Source: Flagellimonas ochracea (lineage in GTDB: Bacteria; Bacteroidota; Bacteroidia; Flavobacteriales; Flavobacteriaceae). From it: DNA of 64,000 nucleotides. Of the stretch, positions 54,054-63,019 are shown piece by piece. Numbering within the stretch: position 1 is the first letter of the stretch; every line of letters begins with the position of its first letter. The notes under the pieces are model-generated. The model was given only the letters and a program-made list of their open reading frames with translations. It was not told the DNA's origin and made no database searches. The stretch covers positions 248,001-312,000 of the forward strand of contig NZ_JAAABI010000001.1 in assembly GCF_009903685.1 (NCBI RefSeq), in the 5' to 3' direction. The position numbers and the translations under genes are program-made.

Positions 54054-55653
54054 TATAAAAGTTCACATCAAAAATCAACGTATCACCTTTTAACTCTTCC
54101 GTTTTCCAATCTTTGCCGGGGAATAGCCATTGTTCTTGTTGGTCATCGGTAAAAACACGAATGGGCATATCAAAATCTGCAACTATGTCCACATAGCGGT
54201 AGGTGATGGAGTTTCCTTCCAACTTAAATTCCAATTTGGGAATCATTGTGGTCCTCAGATACTGGTTGAAGAATGCGGATAGGTCTTTTTCTGTCTTTTC
54301 ACTGATATAGTCCTCAACTTGTTTCGTAGTGACAGTTTGATGGTAAAACTCAGTATTGAGACCTCTTAAAATTCGTCGCCACTGCTCGTCGTCCTCAATC
54401 AGTTGCCTAAGGGTATGGAGTATGTTGGCTCCTTTGTAGTACATATCTCCCGAGCCGCGTTGGTTGACATTGTAGGGTCCAATTATGGGACGATCATTTT
54501 GGATGTTGGCCCGGGTTCCAATCACGTACTCCGCAGCTGCTTTGGTTCCGAAGTGATAATCCAAGTACAGATTTTCAGAATAGGCAGTAAATCCCTCATG
54601 AATCCACATGTCAGCGATATCTTTGTAGGTAATGTTGTTGGCAAACCACTCATGTCCTGCTTCGTGGATGATGATAAAGTCAAACTTCAACCCCCAACCT
54701 GAACCTGAAAGGTCCCTACCCAAATAGCCATTCTGATAACCGTTGCCGTAGGTGACTGAGCTTTGGTGTTCCATACCCAAGTAGGGAACCTCCACTAGTT
54801 TAAAACCATCTTCATAAAAAGGATATGGGCCAAACCAATGTTCAAAGGCTTCCATCATCATTGGGGTCTGCTTGAATTGCTCCTTGGCCTTTTCCAAATT
54901 TTCAGGCAACACATAATAATCTAAATCCAAGGTGCCTTTTTCCCCTTCGTATTCTTCACTAAAATGAACATAATTGCCAATGTTGATGTTAACACCATAA
55001 TTGTTAATGGGATTGGAAACAGCCCAATGAAATGTTTTATAATCTCCATTATCGTCCACCTTCTCCAACTTTCCGTTGGAAACGTCCATTAAGTCTTTTG
55101 GTACGGTTACACTGATTCGCATACTGTCAACCTCATCATACATATGGTCTTTATTGGGCCACCACACACTAGCTCCTAAACCTTGACAGGAAGTAGCTAT
55201 AAAAGGATTCCCGTTCTCATCTTGCTTCCATGAAAAACCACCGTCCCAAGGTGCTCTGATTGCTTTTCTGGGGTGACCGGAGTATTCGATATGAATCTGG
55301 TTAAACTCGCCGGGGTGTTGCTTTTTTTTCAACTTGATGAAGTGGGCAGGTCCTTCGGATTCAAAATCCAGTTGTTCCCCATCTTGGGTAATAGAAGCAA
55401 TTTTCATGGGTTCTTGTAGATCTATTTGAAGCGTTTCTGCTTCTTCCAATACCTTGTATCGCACCGTGTTGCTTCCAGAAATGAATTGTTTTTCGGGTTC
55501 TACCTTTACATTGAGATGGTAGTAGTTCAAATCCCACCATTCCCGTTCCGGTGTAATACTGCCCCTGAGCATGTCTTGTCTTGTGAAGTTCTGGGCTGAG
55601 GCAAAAAATCCACCTAGGACGAAGAACATGGTGATTGCAAAAAAGTACTTCAT
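54034..55653 (-). CDS. M1 family metallopeptidase
   Basis: 539 residues, signal peptide MKYFFAITMFFVLGGFFASA. The N-terminal beta saddle domain is followed by the exopeptidase-site motif GMEHQSSVTYG and the zinc site HEAGHEWFANN at about residue 330, with the third ligand Glu in WIHEGFTAYSE. It lacks the C-terminal helical domain of large aminopeptidase N enzymes, so it is a short exported form, presumably a periplasmic or secreted aminopeptidase. Upstream gene on the strand is the M28 peptidase, so this block is peptide-degrading. Confidence 0.93.
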   Translation of the reverse strand: MKYFFAITMFFVLGGFFASAQNFTRQDMLRGSITPEREWWDLNYYHLNVKVEPEKQFISGSNTVRYKVLEEAETLQIDLQEPMKIASITQDGEQLDFESEGPAHFIKLKKKQHPGEFNQIHIEYSGHPRKAIRAPWDGGFSWKQDENGNPFIATSCQGLGASVWWPNKDHMYDEVDSMRISVTVPKDLMDVSNGKLEKVDDNGDYKTFHWAVSNPINNYGVNINIGNYVHFSEEYEGEKGTLDLDYYVLPENLEKAKEQFKQTPMMMEAFEHWFGPYPFYEDGFKLVEVPYLGMEHQSSVTYGNGYQNGYLGRDLSGSGWGLKFDFIIIHEAGHEWFANNITYKDIADMWIHEGFTAYSENLYLDYHFGTKAAAEYVIGTRANIQNDRPIIGPYNVNQRGSGDMYYKGANILHTLRQLIEDDEQWRRILRGLNTEFYHQTVTTKQVEDYISEKTEKDLSAFFNQYLRTTMIPKLEFKLEGNSITYRYVDIVADFDMPIRVFTDDQQEQWLFPGKDWKTEELKGDTLIFDVNFYIETEKI

Positions 55654-55698
55654 ATGGATTTTCTAATGAGTTTGAACTGCGTGACGTTGGCATTTCAT

Positions 55699-57027
55699 CT
55701 ATCTAAAAACCTTGTTCGGAAAAACCACTGGACTTTCATGTCCGTTCTTGCCTACGGATGCCACGCCGAAAAAATAATTGTCAATAACTATGCCGTCCAA
55801 GGTGTGTTCAGTAAAATTACCCACATATTTGTAATTATCCCAAGTGGGGGAAGTTGTATCCCTCCAGTAAATCTTATATCCAGCGGCACCGTTTACGCTG
55901 CTCCATTTCAGCTTGGCAGATGGTTCCACAATTCCTCCAATTTCCACTGTGGATGGAGCAGGAGGGGCCCAAGCAATTGAGGCCAGGGAAATGGCATTGA
56001 CGGCAGTTAATTTTTTGGCGTAATCAAAGTTGACATGTTCCAAAACGTCGCCGTATGCTATACCATCTTCAATCCGAATGTCTTGGTGTTGTTGGGTGTA
56101 GTTCTCATGAGCTTCCATAATACGTATTCCGGCAAAACCTGCATCGTTGAAAGGCCTGTGGTGGCCACCCCGTCCAAATCGATCTAGTCGATAAATGAGC
56201 ATGGGATTCATTTCGGGCATGTACGTTTTTGTGGTTTTGTGCACATAACGCGCCAGTTGTCTTGAAATTCCGTCCACTTCACCTCCATAAAATCGCCGTG
56301 CACGCCTTTCATCTTCCGTTTCGGTTGGAGGAACAGGTTCCGAAAAGATTCTGAAATCACGGTTACTGACCACGCCATCCACACCCGAGATGTTACCGAT
56401 CATATCATTATTCAGGATGCCCATAATGTCCCAACCATTTTCTTTGGCATAAGCCGCAAGACCCCTGCCACCATATAGCCCCTGTTCCTCTCCTGAAAGG
56501 CCTACGTAAATAATGCTGCTTTCAAATTGATATTTGGAAAGGACGCGGGCCGCTTCGATGGCCCCAGCCATTCCACTGGCATTGTCATTGGCCCCGGGTG
56601 AATCGGAGGAAAAATCCACAGGGTCACTAACACGCGAATCAATATCACCACTCATGATGATGAAGCGGTTTGGGTATTTGGTACCCCGTTGGATAGCAAC
56701 CACGTTGACCACCCAAACATCCTTGATGATTCTTCTGCCTTCTCCTTCCTTTACCAAATCTTTTTGATAAAAAACCTCAAGACAGTCGTTACAATCCGAT
56801 GAGATTTTGTCAAACTCGGATTTAATCCATCTTCTGGCTGCCCCAATACCACGAGTTTGCGAGACTGTGTCACTCAGCGTATGCCGTGTGCCAAAACCTA
56901 CCAAGGTGGTAATATCTTTTTCAATACGCTGAGCCGACACCGCATTGATGATTTCGTAAATTCTTGAATCGGTTTGTGAATAGGAATTAATGAACCAAAC
57001 ACAAATAAGAAAGGTGATTTTTTTCAT
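55699..57027 (-). CDS. M28 family metallopeptidase with C-terminal Fn3-like domain
   Basis: 442 residues, signal peptide MKKITFLICVWFINSYSQ. The M28 core carries the metal and catalytic motifs SPGANDNASG (bridging Asp), GLSGEEQGLYGG (catalytic Glu and ligand), ILNNDMIGN and GGHHRPFND. The usual first ligand in SGHxDSR appears as SGDIDSR, so His is replaced by Asp. The last about 90 residues form a fibronectin type III-like domain (AKLKWSSVNGAAGYKIYWRD, FFGVASVGKNGHES). Its start overlaps the stop of the TMEM175-like gene by four bases (ATGA). Confidence 0.9.
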   Translation of the reverse strand: MKKITFLICVWFINSYSQTDSRIYEIINAVSAQRIEKDITTLVGFGTRHTLSDTVSQTRGIGAARRWIKSEFDKISSDCNDCLEVFYQKDLVKEGEGRRIIKDVWVVNVVAIQRGTKYPNRFIIMSGDIDSRVSDPVDFSSDSPGANDNASGMAGAIEAARVLSKYQFESSIIYVGLSGEEQGLYGGRGLAAYAKENGWDIMGILNNDMIGNISGVDGVVSNRDFRIFSEPVPPTETEDERRARRFYGGEVDGISRQLARYVHKTTKTYMPEMNPMLIYRLDRFGRGGHHRPFNDAGFAGIRIMEAHENYTQQHQDIRIEDGIAYGDVLEHVNFDYAKKLTAVNAISLASIAWAPPAPSTVEIGGIVEPSAKLKWSSVNGAAGYKIYWRDTTSPTWDNYKYVGNFTEHTLDGIVIDNYFFGVASVGKNGHESPVVFPNKVFR

Positions 57028-57635
57028 AAAATATTGGGGTGTTTTTTATTGAACCAACTGGAATGCCAAAAGCATAGGGGACCTATCAGGAAGTAAATCC
57101 ATCCTGGGAAACCAAAGCCCATTCCAATTTTTAAAATGGAAAACAATATAGAAATTGAGGCAACCAGTACAAAAATTGCAAAATGTTTAGCATAAAAGAA
57201 AAGCACCAAAGAGTTTTGAACGGACTTGGACTTTTTATAGGCTCTGTAATACATCAAGGCATAACAGGTGAATATCAGCAAAAATCCCACACCATAAAGG
57301 GTGAAAAGATAGGACAGGTCTGCCATTGAATTCACACCACCTTCGCCCATCCATGACTGTACCATGGTTTTTAGTGGAAAAACATAATATAAGGCTACAA
57401 ACAGGAGGATGGAGTTGATTGCAATAATCCAGTTGTCCATGTAGTTACTTCTTCTGAAAAAATTGTAATGCAACCACCACAAGGCCACCAAAACAAAAAA
57501 ACTTACTGCAAAACTCAAAAACCCAGCCCCTAATGACTTATCAATTTGGAAATTGTCGTTAATATCAAAATTAACCACCATAAGGGTGGCCGCAAAGGCG
57601 AAGACACCATCGCTGAAAGCTTCAATACGGTTCAT
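57024..57635 (-). CDS. TMEM175/DUF1211 family potassium channel-like protein
   Basis: 203 residues from ATG 57635 (MNRIEAFSDGVFAFAATLMV); an in-frame ATG six codons upstream exists. The RxxxFSDGVFA signature of TMEM175 channels is intact. Six hydrophobic helices follow (FLSFAVSFFVLVALWWLHYN, AINSILLFVALYYVFPL, LFTLYGVGFLLIFTCYALMY, HFAIFVLVASISILFSILKI and one near the end). Bacterial members conduct K+. It is translationally coupled to the M28 gene. Confidence 0.9.
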   Translation of the reverse strand: MNRIEAFSDGVFAFAATLMVVNFDINDNFQIDKSLGAGFLSFAVSFFVLVALWWLHYNFFRRSNYMDNWIIAINSILLFVALYYVFPLKTMVQSWMGEGGVNSMADLSYLFTLYGVGFLLIFTCYALMYYRAYKKSKSVQNSLVLFFYAKHFAIFVLVASISILFSILKIGMGFGFPGWIYFLIGPLCFWHSSWFNKKHPNIL

Positions 57636-57662
57636 GTTGTGTAGCAACTTCACAGACGTAAA

Positions 57663-58847
57663 TTACCGTAAAAAAGTGACTTTGACAATCTCACCATTAT
57701 CAACTTCATAAATGGCAACAGCATTGATATAAGAACCGTTGACCATTACCAGCTCCTCATCAATGACCTTGTTACCCATTACGATCCGGTTTTTTATCTC
57801 GCAGTGTAGGTCGGGTGTATTCTCAAAAAAAGAACCGTAACGTTCACGCATCTTTTCTTTGCCTTCCAGAAAAAGGGTGTTGGGAAAATTGAACAGTTTG
57901 ACGTTTTCGGAATAGGTATCCATAAACGCATCAAGATCACGGGCATTATAGGCTTCTAGTTGTTTTTGAACAATCACTTTGGGAGATTCATCTGCTACAA
58001 AAGCCAACCGAGTCTTACTTTTATTGACCGCGATGCGAGAGATGTTGTTGATTTCTTCTTGTTCAAAACGAACTAACGGTTCCCATTCAATCCCAGACTG
58101 TGTGTCGAACGTTAAAAGTGATTTACCCGCTCCGGTAAGCAAAGTGTTCTTGTTCAACCAACAGATATCCTCTTCATTTCTGTAGGTCTCTGCAATAACA
58201 TTGGTGGCTCCTGAAATTGGATTAAAAGATTTGATCTCCCAAATTTTCTTTTCTTTGCTGATGAAACCAACAAGCTCTGTGTCCGGTATTCTGTGCAAAG
58301 AACGCCCCACATTTTTTTGATGGGTATAGTTGGTGCCGTCCTTTAGATTGGTCACCACCAAGTCCAAACGATTTTCTGCCAATACTGAAGAAACAAGAAT
58401 ATGATCGTTGTACCAGATATGATAACCAATTTTCAAATCGGTGATGGGTTTTGATTCCCCGGTGTTCAAATCGTATTCATATAGTCTTTGCAAACCGTCC
58501 AAATCCAATCGAATGGCCGATATGTTCTGCGAACCCGGAATTTGCAATGGCGAATATTCACTTCCGGTAGGAGTGTTTGAAATCCACTGAGAAGTACTTC
58601 CCTTACTTATGTTGAATCGCAAAATGTCTGTTTGGTCTGCACGTGTGGATGAGAACAAAACGGTGTCATCATTCCAAAAGGAAGGTTGGTTATCGTATCC
58701 GTGATTGTTGGAGATGTTTTTGGGATTGGAAAGGGCAGGGACATTTCCCTGCCACTCCAAGTCAAAGAGGTATACTTCTGTGTTGCCTTGTGCGATAGAA
58801 TCTGTGATGGCAAAAAGTCCTAAAAGGATAAATAATCGATAGATCAT
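57663..58847 (-). CDS. Secreted TolB-like propeller fused to a SnoaL-like domain
   Basis: 394 residues, signal peptide MIYRLFILLGLFAITDSIAQ. Residues about 25-280 are PD40/TolB-like propeller repeats (YDNQPSFWNDDTVLFSSTRA, DQTDILRFNISKGSTSQWIS, ISAIRLDLDGLQRLYEYDLN). From about 285 a SnoaL/NTF2-like domain starts (VIVQKQLEAYNARDLDAFMD, TYSENVKLFNFPN, RYGSFFENTPDLHCEIKNRI). Function unknown. It overlaps the trehalose synthase gene by 4 bases (ATGA), so it is translated together with it. Confidence 0.85.
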   Translation of the reverse strand: MIYRLFILLGLFAITDSIAQGNTEVYLFDLEWQGNVPALSNPKNISNNHGYDNQPSFWNDDTVLFSSTRADQTDILRFNISKGSTSQWISNTPTGSEYSPLQIPGSQNISAIRLDLDGLQRLYEYDLNTGESKPITDLKIGYHIWYNDHILVSSVLAENRLDLVVTNLKDGTNYTHQKNVGRSLHRIPDTELVGFISKEKKIWEIKSFNPISGATNVIAETYRNEEDICWLNKNTLLTGAGKSLLTFDTQSGIEWEPLVRFEQEEINNISRIAVNKSKTRLAFVADESPKVIVQKQLEAYNARDLDAFMDTYSENVKLFNFPNTLFLEGKEKMRERYGSFFENTPDLHCEIKNRIVMGNKVIDEELVMVNGSYINAVAIYEVDNGEIVKVTFLR

Positions 58848-61048
58848 GCTTGTGCAAATTGTTTTAATAGTTCCCTTACGCGTTTGGTGTTTTCCACATA
58901 GTATTTGGCCTGTGTTTTTTGGAAGCCCACTTTCACTGTTATGGAAGTATCTGGAAGCTCCTGAAACATATATTCATCTGTCCAATCATCACCAATTGCA
59001 AATACAAAATCATAATCTTCCTCACCCAGTATTCGTACCGCGGCCCTACCTTTGTTTACATTGCTACTTTTTACTTCCATGACCTTATTGCCGTTGAGCA
59101 CACTAATATCGTCATTACCGATAAGACTCCTTAGCACTGTGCCCAGTTCCGATGCCCGTTTCTCGCCGAAATCGGGGTCGGTGTTTCGATAGTGCCAGGC
59201 GAGGGAATAGTTTTTTTCTTCCACGAAAGATCCTGGTGTCCTATCCACAAAAGATTCCAGTACGGGCCGGATTTTTTCCATCCATTCGCCTTTTACTTTT
59301 TCCAACATTTTAAAATCCTGACCGTTTTTCGAGATCCAAACCCCATGTTCTACAATCATGTTATACCTCTTATGAAGAAACCAGCGACCGAAGGTCTGTT
59401 TATCCCTCCCACTGATCAGGAACAGGGTTGTGTTTTCTTGGTTATTGATTTTGTCTAGAAGCACATATAGCTCATCATCTGGTGAGGCTTTTTGGGGATC
59501 TTTGTGAAATCCCGCCAAAGTGCCATCATAATCGAGAAACAACAAGCGTTTTTTGGCTTGATTGTATTTTTTGTTCATTTTCTGTAATACACCATCCGAC
59601 ACTTTTTTTGCAACAAAGGTGTTACGGACCACACTACTTTTCTGTTTTAAAGCTTTCATAAATTCATTGGCCCAGACTTCTACATTATAGCGCTCCAATC
59701 GATTTTGAAGAAAGGTATTTCGTGCCATTTGTTCTTCTTCAGGCATGTTTATGGCCCTTTTCAGGGTATCTGCCTGTTGTTCAAAATTATTTGGGTTTAT
59801 CAACAATGCTTCGTTCATTTCGTAAGCAGAACCCGCCATTTCACTTAAAATGAGGACACCGGTTTTATCGGTTCTTGTGGCAATGTATTCCTTGGCGACC
59901 AGATTCATGCCATCACGCAAGGGTGTAAGCCAAGCGATATCGCTAGTAGTGTATAGATCAATCAAGCTCTCAAAACCCAATGATCGGTAGAAGTACCATA
60001 TCGGAGTCCAATTGACTGTGGAAATCTCACCGTTGATTCGTCCCACCAATTCGTCAACTTCTCTTTTCAAAAGCTGATACTGGGGAACATTGGAACGAGA
60101 CGGGACGGCCAGTATGATTAAACGCACCTTTTCTTTGTATTCTGGATATTTGTTTAAAAAATACTCAAAGGCGTTAATGCGTTTCGCTATGCCCTTGCTA
60201 TAGTCCAATCGGTCAATGGAAAGAATAAGTTTGGTGTCCGGAGCGGACGCTTTATGACTGTCCAGTCGCTCTTGCAGGTCACTTTTCTGGTTTTTATCGT
60301 GGTCAAGGGCGGCATTTTTGAACTTCCTATAGTCGATTCCCATTGGAAAGGAATCTACTTTGATGACCCTATTGTCCATAAAAATATCGTTGAAACTTAC
60401 CTCCAGTCCCAAAATTCTTCTTACCGAACTCAAAAAATGGCGTTCGTAGTCATAGGTGTGAAACCCGATAAGGTCAGAACCCAACAACCCTTCAAGCACC
60501 TCTCTACGCCAAGGGAGGGTCCTGAAAATCTCATAGGATGGAAATGGAATGTGCAAAAAGAATCCGATGGACGTCTTAGGTCGTTTTTCCCTAACCATTT
60601 GTGGCACCAGCATAAGCTGATAATCATGGACCCAAATAGTATCATCATCATTTGATTTTTCTATGATTGCATCGGCGAACTTTTGGTTTACGGCTTTATA
60701 GGTATTCCAGAAGTCCAGCTCAAACTCAGAATATTCCATAAAATAGTGGAATAGTGGCCATATCGTTCGATTACTAAATCCAAAATAGAACCCCTCCACC
60801 TCTTGTGCGTTTAAACTAACCTTTGCACATCCGTGTTCTTTAAGGGCATCATCAATGTTCTGGTCCAATTCGTGAGGCGTTTCTTCATCGGTAAGTCCCG
60901 ACCAACCAATCCAAAGACTTTCGCCGCCACTATGAACGGATTTCATTCCTGTAGCCAATCCCCCCACGCTGGGCACTGCATTAATCTTTCCGTTGCTGAT
61001 TTGCAATTGAACGGGTAGTCGATTTGAGATTATGATAGTTTTGCCCAT
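58844..61048 (-). CDS. Trehalose-6-phosphate synthase/phosphatase fusion
   Basis: 734 residues. The N-terminal GT20 synthase (about 1-465) begins TIIISNRLPVQLQISNGKIN and includes WIGWSG, WVHDYQLMLVP, IGFFLHIPFPSYEIFRTLPW, LSIDRLDYSKGI and TPLRDGMNLVAKEYIATR. The C-terminal trehalose-phosphatase (about 490-734) has the HAD motif LFLDYDGTLAGF, LISGRDKQTF and FAIGDDWTDEYMF. It makes trehalose from UDP-glucose and glucose-6-phosphate. Divergent from a GH15 gene with 102 bases between starts. Confidence 0.96.
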   Translation of the reverse strand: MGKTIIISNRLPVQLQISNGKINAVPSVGGLATGMKSVHSGGESLWIGWSGLTDEETPHELDQNIDDALKEHGCAKVSLNAQEVEGFYFGFSNRTIWPLFHYFMEYSEFELDFWNTYKAVNQKFADAIIEKSNDDDTIWVHDYQLMLVPQMVREKRPKTSIGFFLHIPFPSYEIFRTLPWRREVLEGLLGSDLIGFHTYDYERHFLSSVRRILGLEVSFNDIFMDNRVIKVDSFPMGIDYRKFKNAALDHDKNQKSDLQERLDSHKASAPDTKLILSIDRLDYSKGIAKRINAFEYFLNKYPEYKEKVRLIILAVPSRSNVPQYQLLKREVDELVGRINGEISTVNWTPIWYFYRSLGFESLIDLYTTSDIAWLTPLRDGMNLVAKEYIATRTDKTGVLILSEMAGSAYEMNEALLINPNNFEQQADTLKRAINMPEEEQMARNTFLQNRLERYNVEVWANEFMKALKQKSSVVRNTFVAKKVSDGVLQKMNKKYNQAKKRLLFLDYDGTLAGFHKDPQKASPDDELYVLLDKINNQENTTLFLISGRDKQTFGRWFLHKRYNMIVEHGVWISKNGQDFKMLEKVKGEWMEKIRPVLESFVDRTPGSFVEEKNYSLAWHYRNTDPDFGEKRASELGTVLRSLIGNDDISVLNGNKVMEVKSSNVNKGRAAVRILGEEDYDFVFAIGDDWTDEYMFQELPDTSITVKVGFQKTQAKYYVENTKRVRELLKQFAQA

Positions 61049-61150
61049 AAAAGGATGCTTTTGTCGGGTTTTGCTTTATAGTTTTTTTAAAATTCGTGAA
61101 ATTCGGGCGCAAAAGCAATTCATTCGAAACGTTTTACGGATATTTAGCCC

Positions 61151-62950
61151 ATGGATAACTTGGATTACGGTATTATTGGCAATTGCAGAAGTGCAGCCCT
61201 TATTTCAAAAACTGGTTCATTGGATTGGTGCTGCCTTCCCGAATTTGATTCACCTTCCGTTTTTGCAAAACTGTTGGACGAAAAAAAAGGTGGCAGTTTT
61301 GAGATAAAAACTGGGCCCGAATACAAAATAAATCAAGAATATCACAGAAATACGGCCATTCTGGTTACCCGATATTCTGATGGCGACAATATTTTTGAGA
61401 TTCACGATTTTATGCCGCGTCATCATAAACCCAATGGCAAATACAATGCTCCTCCTGAAGTTGTGCGCTATATAAAGTATGTTTCGGGCGAACCTAGGTT
61501 TTCTGTGTATTATGACCCTCGACTGGAATACGGAATGGGACTTACTACCCATCATGTAAAAGCAAATTATGTAGTAAGCTTGACCCACAAGCAAAAGTTC
61601 GACACCTTGTTTCTGTATACGTCTTTCAACAAGAATACCGTGATGGACGGAGGGGAAATTATGTTGAAAGAGGATGGTTTTTTTCTTGTGTGCTACAATG
61701 AGAAGATTTTGAAACCCAGTGTTGACCGAATGGCCCTTGAACTTGAAAGAACCAAGGTGTATTGGTTGGATTGGGTAGCCAAAGGACCCACATACAAACA
61801 ATTTAATGATGAAATTGTACGAAGTGGGATTACACTTAAGTTATTGACCTACGATAAAACTGGAGCTGTATTGGCCGCTGCCACTACGTCTTTGCCAGAA
61901 ACCATTGGCGAAGTCCGGAATTGGGACTATCGGTTTTGTTGGATTCGAGACGCTTCCATGGTGATTAAAGTGGTTTCAGAACTGGGCCATAAAAACTCCG
62001 CGAAAAGATATCTGCAATTTATTATTGATTTGATGCCGGATAAGGATGAAAAGCTTCAAATTATGTACGGCATCAATAAGGAAAAGACCCTTACGGAACG
62101 AACACTGGACCATCTGGAGGGTTACCAGGGCTCAAAACCAGTTCGCGTGGGCAATGCCGCCTACAAGCAACGACAAAATGATATTTATGGCATTTTAATG
62201 GATGTCATTTATGAACAATTGATGAAGTTTAGCAACGACATTGAAAATGTGGAAGAGCTTTGGAGCATCACCAAGGGAATTGTTTGGATTGTTGCCAAGC
62301 ACTGGAAAGAACCGGACAAGGGTATATGGGAGTTTAGGGGGGAAGACCGGCACTTTACATTTTCAAAGGTTTTGTGCTGGGTGGCATTGGATAGGGCCAT
62401 TAAAGTCGCCAAAATGTTCGGTAAGCATCGAAAAATAGAGAAATGGTCCGTTCTGGAGCAAGAAATAAAAAGAGATATACATCAAAATGCGTGGAATAAG
62501 GACATAAATGCCTTTGTACAATCCTATGGGTCCAAACATTTGGATGCTTCCGTGCTCTTGATGGAACCCTATGGTTTTATCCATGCCAAAGACCCGAAGT
62601 ACGTCAGCACGGTTAGGGCCATAGAGGAAAACTTAAGTAACGATGGACTGCTTTATCGATATAAAAATGAGGATGATTTTGGGTTGCCTTCATCCTCTTT
62701 TACCATATGCACCTTCTGGTTCATTAATAGCCTATTTAAAATTGGGGAGGAAGAAAAGGCTTTGAAGCTTTTTGAACGGTTACTGGGCTATAGCAACCAT
62801 TTGGGACTCTTTAGTGAGGATATTGATTTTAAGACCAAACGGCTATTGGGCAATTTTCCGCAGGCGTACTCCCATTTGGCCTTGATAGAATGTGCCATCA
62901 ATTTCTCCAAGAAGATGAGCGAAGAACGGATTTTGGAATCTATTGGCTAA
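61151..62950 (+). CDS. GH15 family glycoside hydrolase (glucoamylase/trehalase-like)
   Basis: 599 residues. Family start MDNLDYGIIGNCRSAALISK, then SLDWCCLPEFDSPSVFAKLL, an N-terminal beta domain, and an (alpha/alpha)6 barrel with EVRNWDYRFCWIRDASMVIK, FPQAYSH and SEDID near the end. Cytosolic, no signal peptide. GH15 members next to trehalose synthase fusions act on trehalose or related alpha-glucans in several bacteria; here it could turn over trehalose or a starch-like glucan. It shares the divergent promoter region with the synthase. A strong terminator follows. Confidence 0.94.
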   Translation: MDNLDYGIIGNCRSAALISKTGSLDWCCLPEFDSPSVFAKLLDEKKGGSFEIKTGPEYKINQEYHRNTAILVTRYSDGDNIFEIHDFMPRHHKPNGKYNAPPEVVRYIKYVSGEPRFSVYYDPRLEYGMGLTTHHVKANYVVSLTHKQKFDTLFLYTSFNKNTVMDGGEIMLKEDGFFLVCYNEKILKPSVDRMALELERTKVYWLDWVAKGPTYKQFNDEIVRSGITLKLLTYDKTGAVLAAATTSLPETIGEVRNWDYRFCWIRDASMVIKVVSELGHKNSAKRYLQFIIDLMPDKDEKLQIMYGINKEKTLTERTLDHLEGYQGSKPVRVGNAAYKQRQNDIYGILMDVIYEQLMKFSNDIENVEELWSITKGIVWIVAKHWKEPDKGIWEFRGEDRHFTFSKVLCWVALDRAIKVAKMFGKHRKIEKWSVLEQEIKRDIHQNAWNKDINAFVQSYGSKHLDASVLLMEPYGFIHAKDPKYVSTVRAIEENLSNDGLLYRYKNEDDFGLPSSSFTICTFWFINSLFKIGEEEKALKLFERLLGYSNHLGLFSEDIDFKTKRLLGNFPQAYSHLALIECAINFSKKMSEERILESIG

Positions 62951-62962
62951 CACTAGAAAAGT

Positions 62963-62988
62963 AAAAGCCGCCCTTTAGGGCGGCTTTT
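62963..62988 (+). terminator. Bidirectional rho-independent terminator
   Basis: AAAAGCCGCCC-TTTA-GGGCGGCTTTT, 13 bases after the GH15 stop and 32 bases after the convergent acyl-CoA dehydrogenase stop; symmetrical, so it serves both. Confidence 0.92.
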
Positions 62989-63019
62989 CTACTTCAGCAT
63001 CGCTTCAGCATTATTTGAA

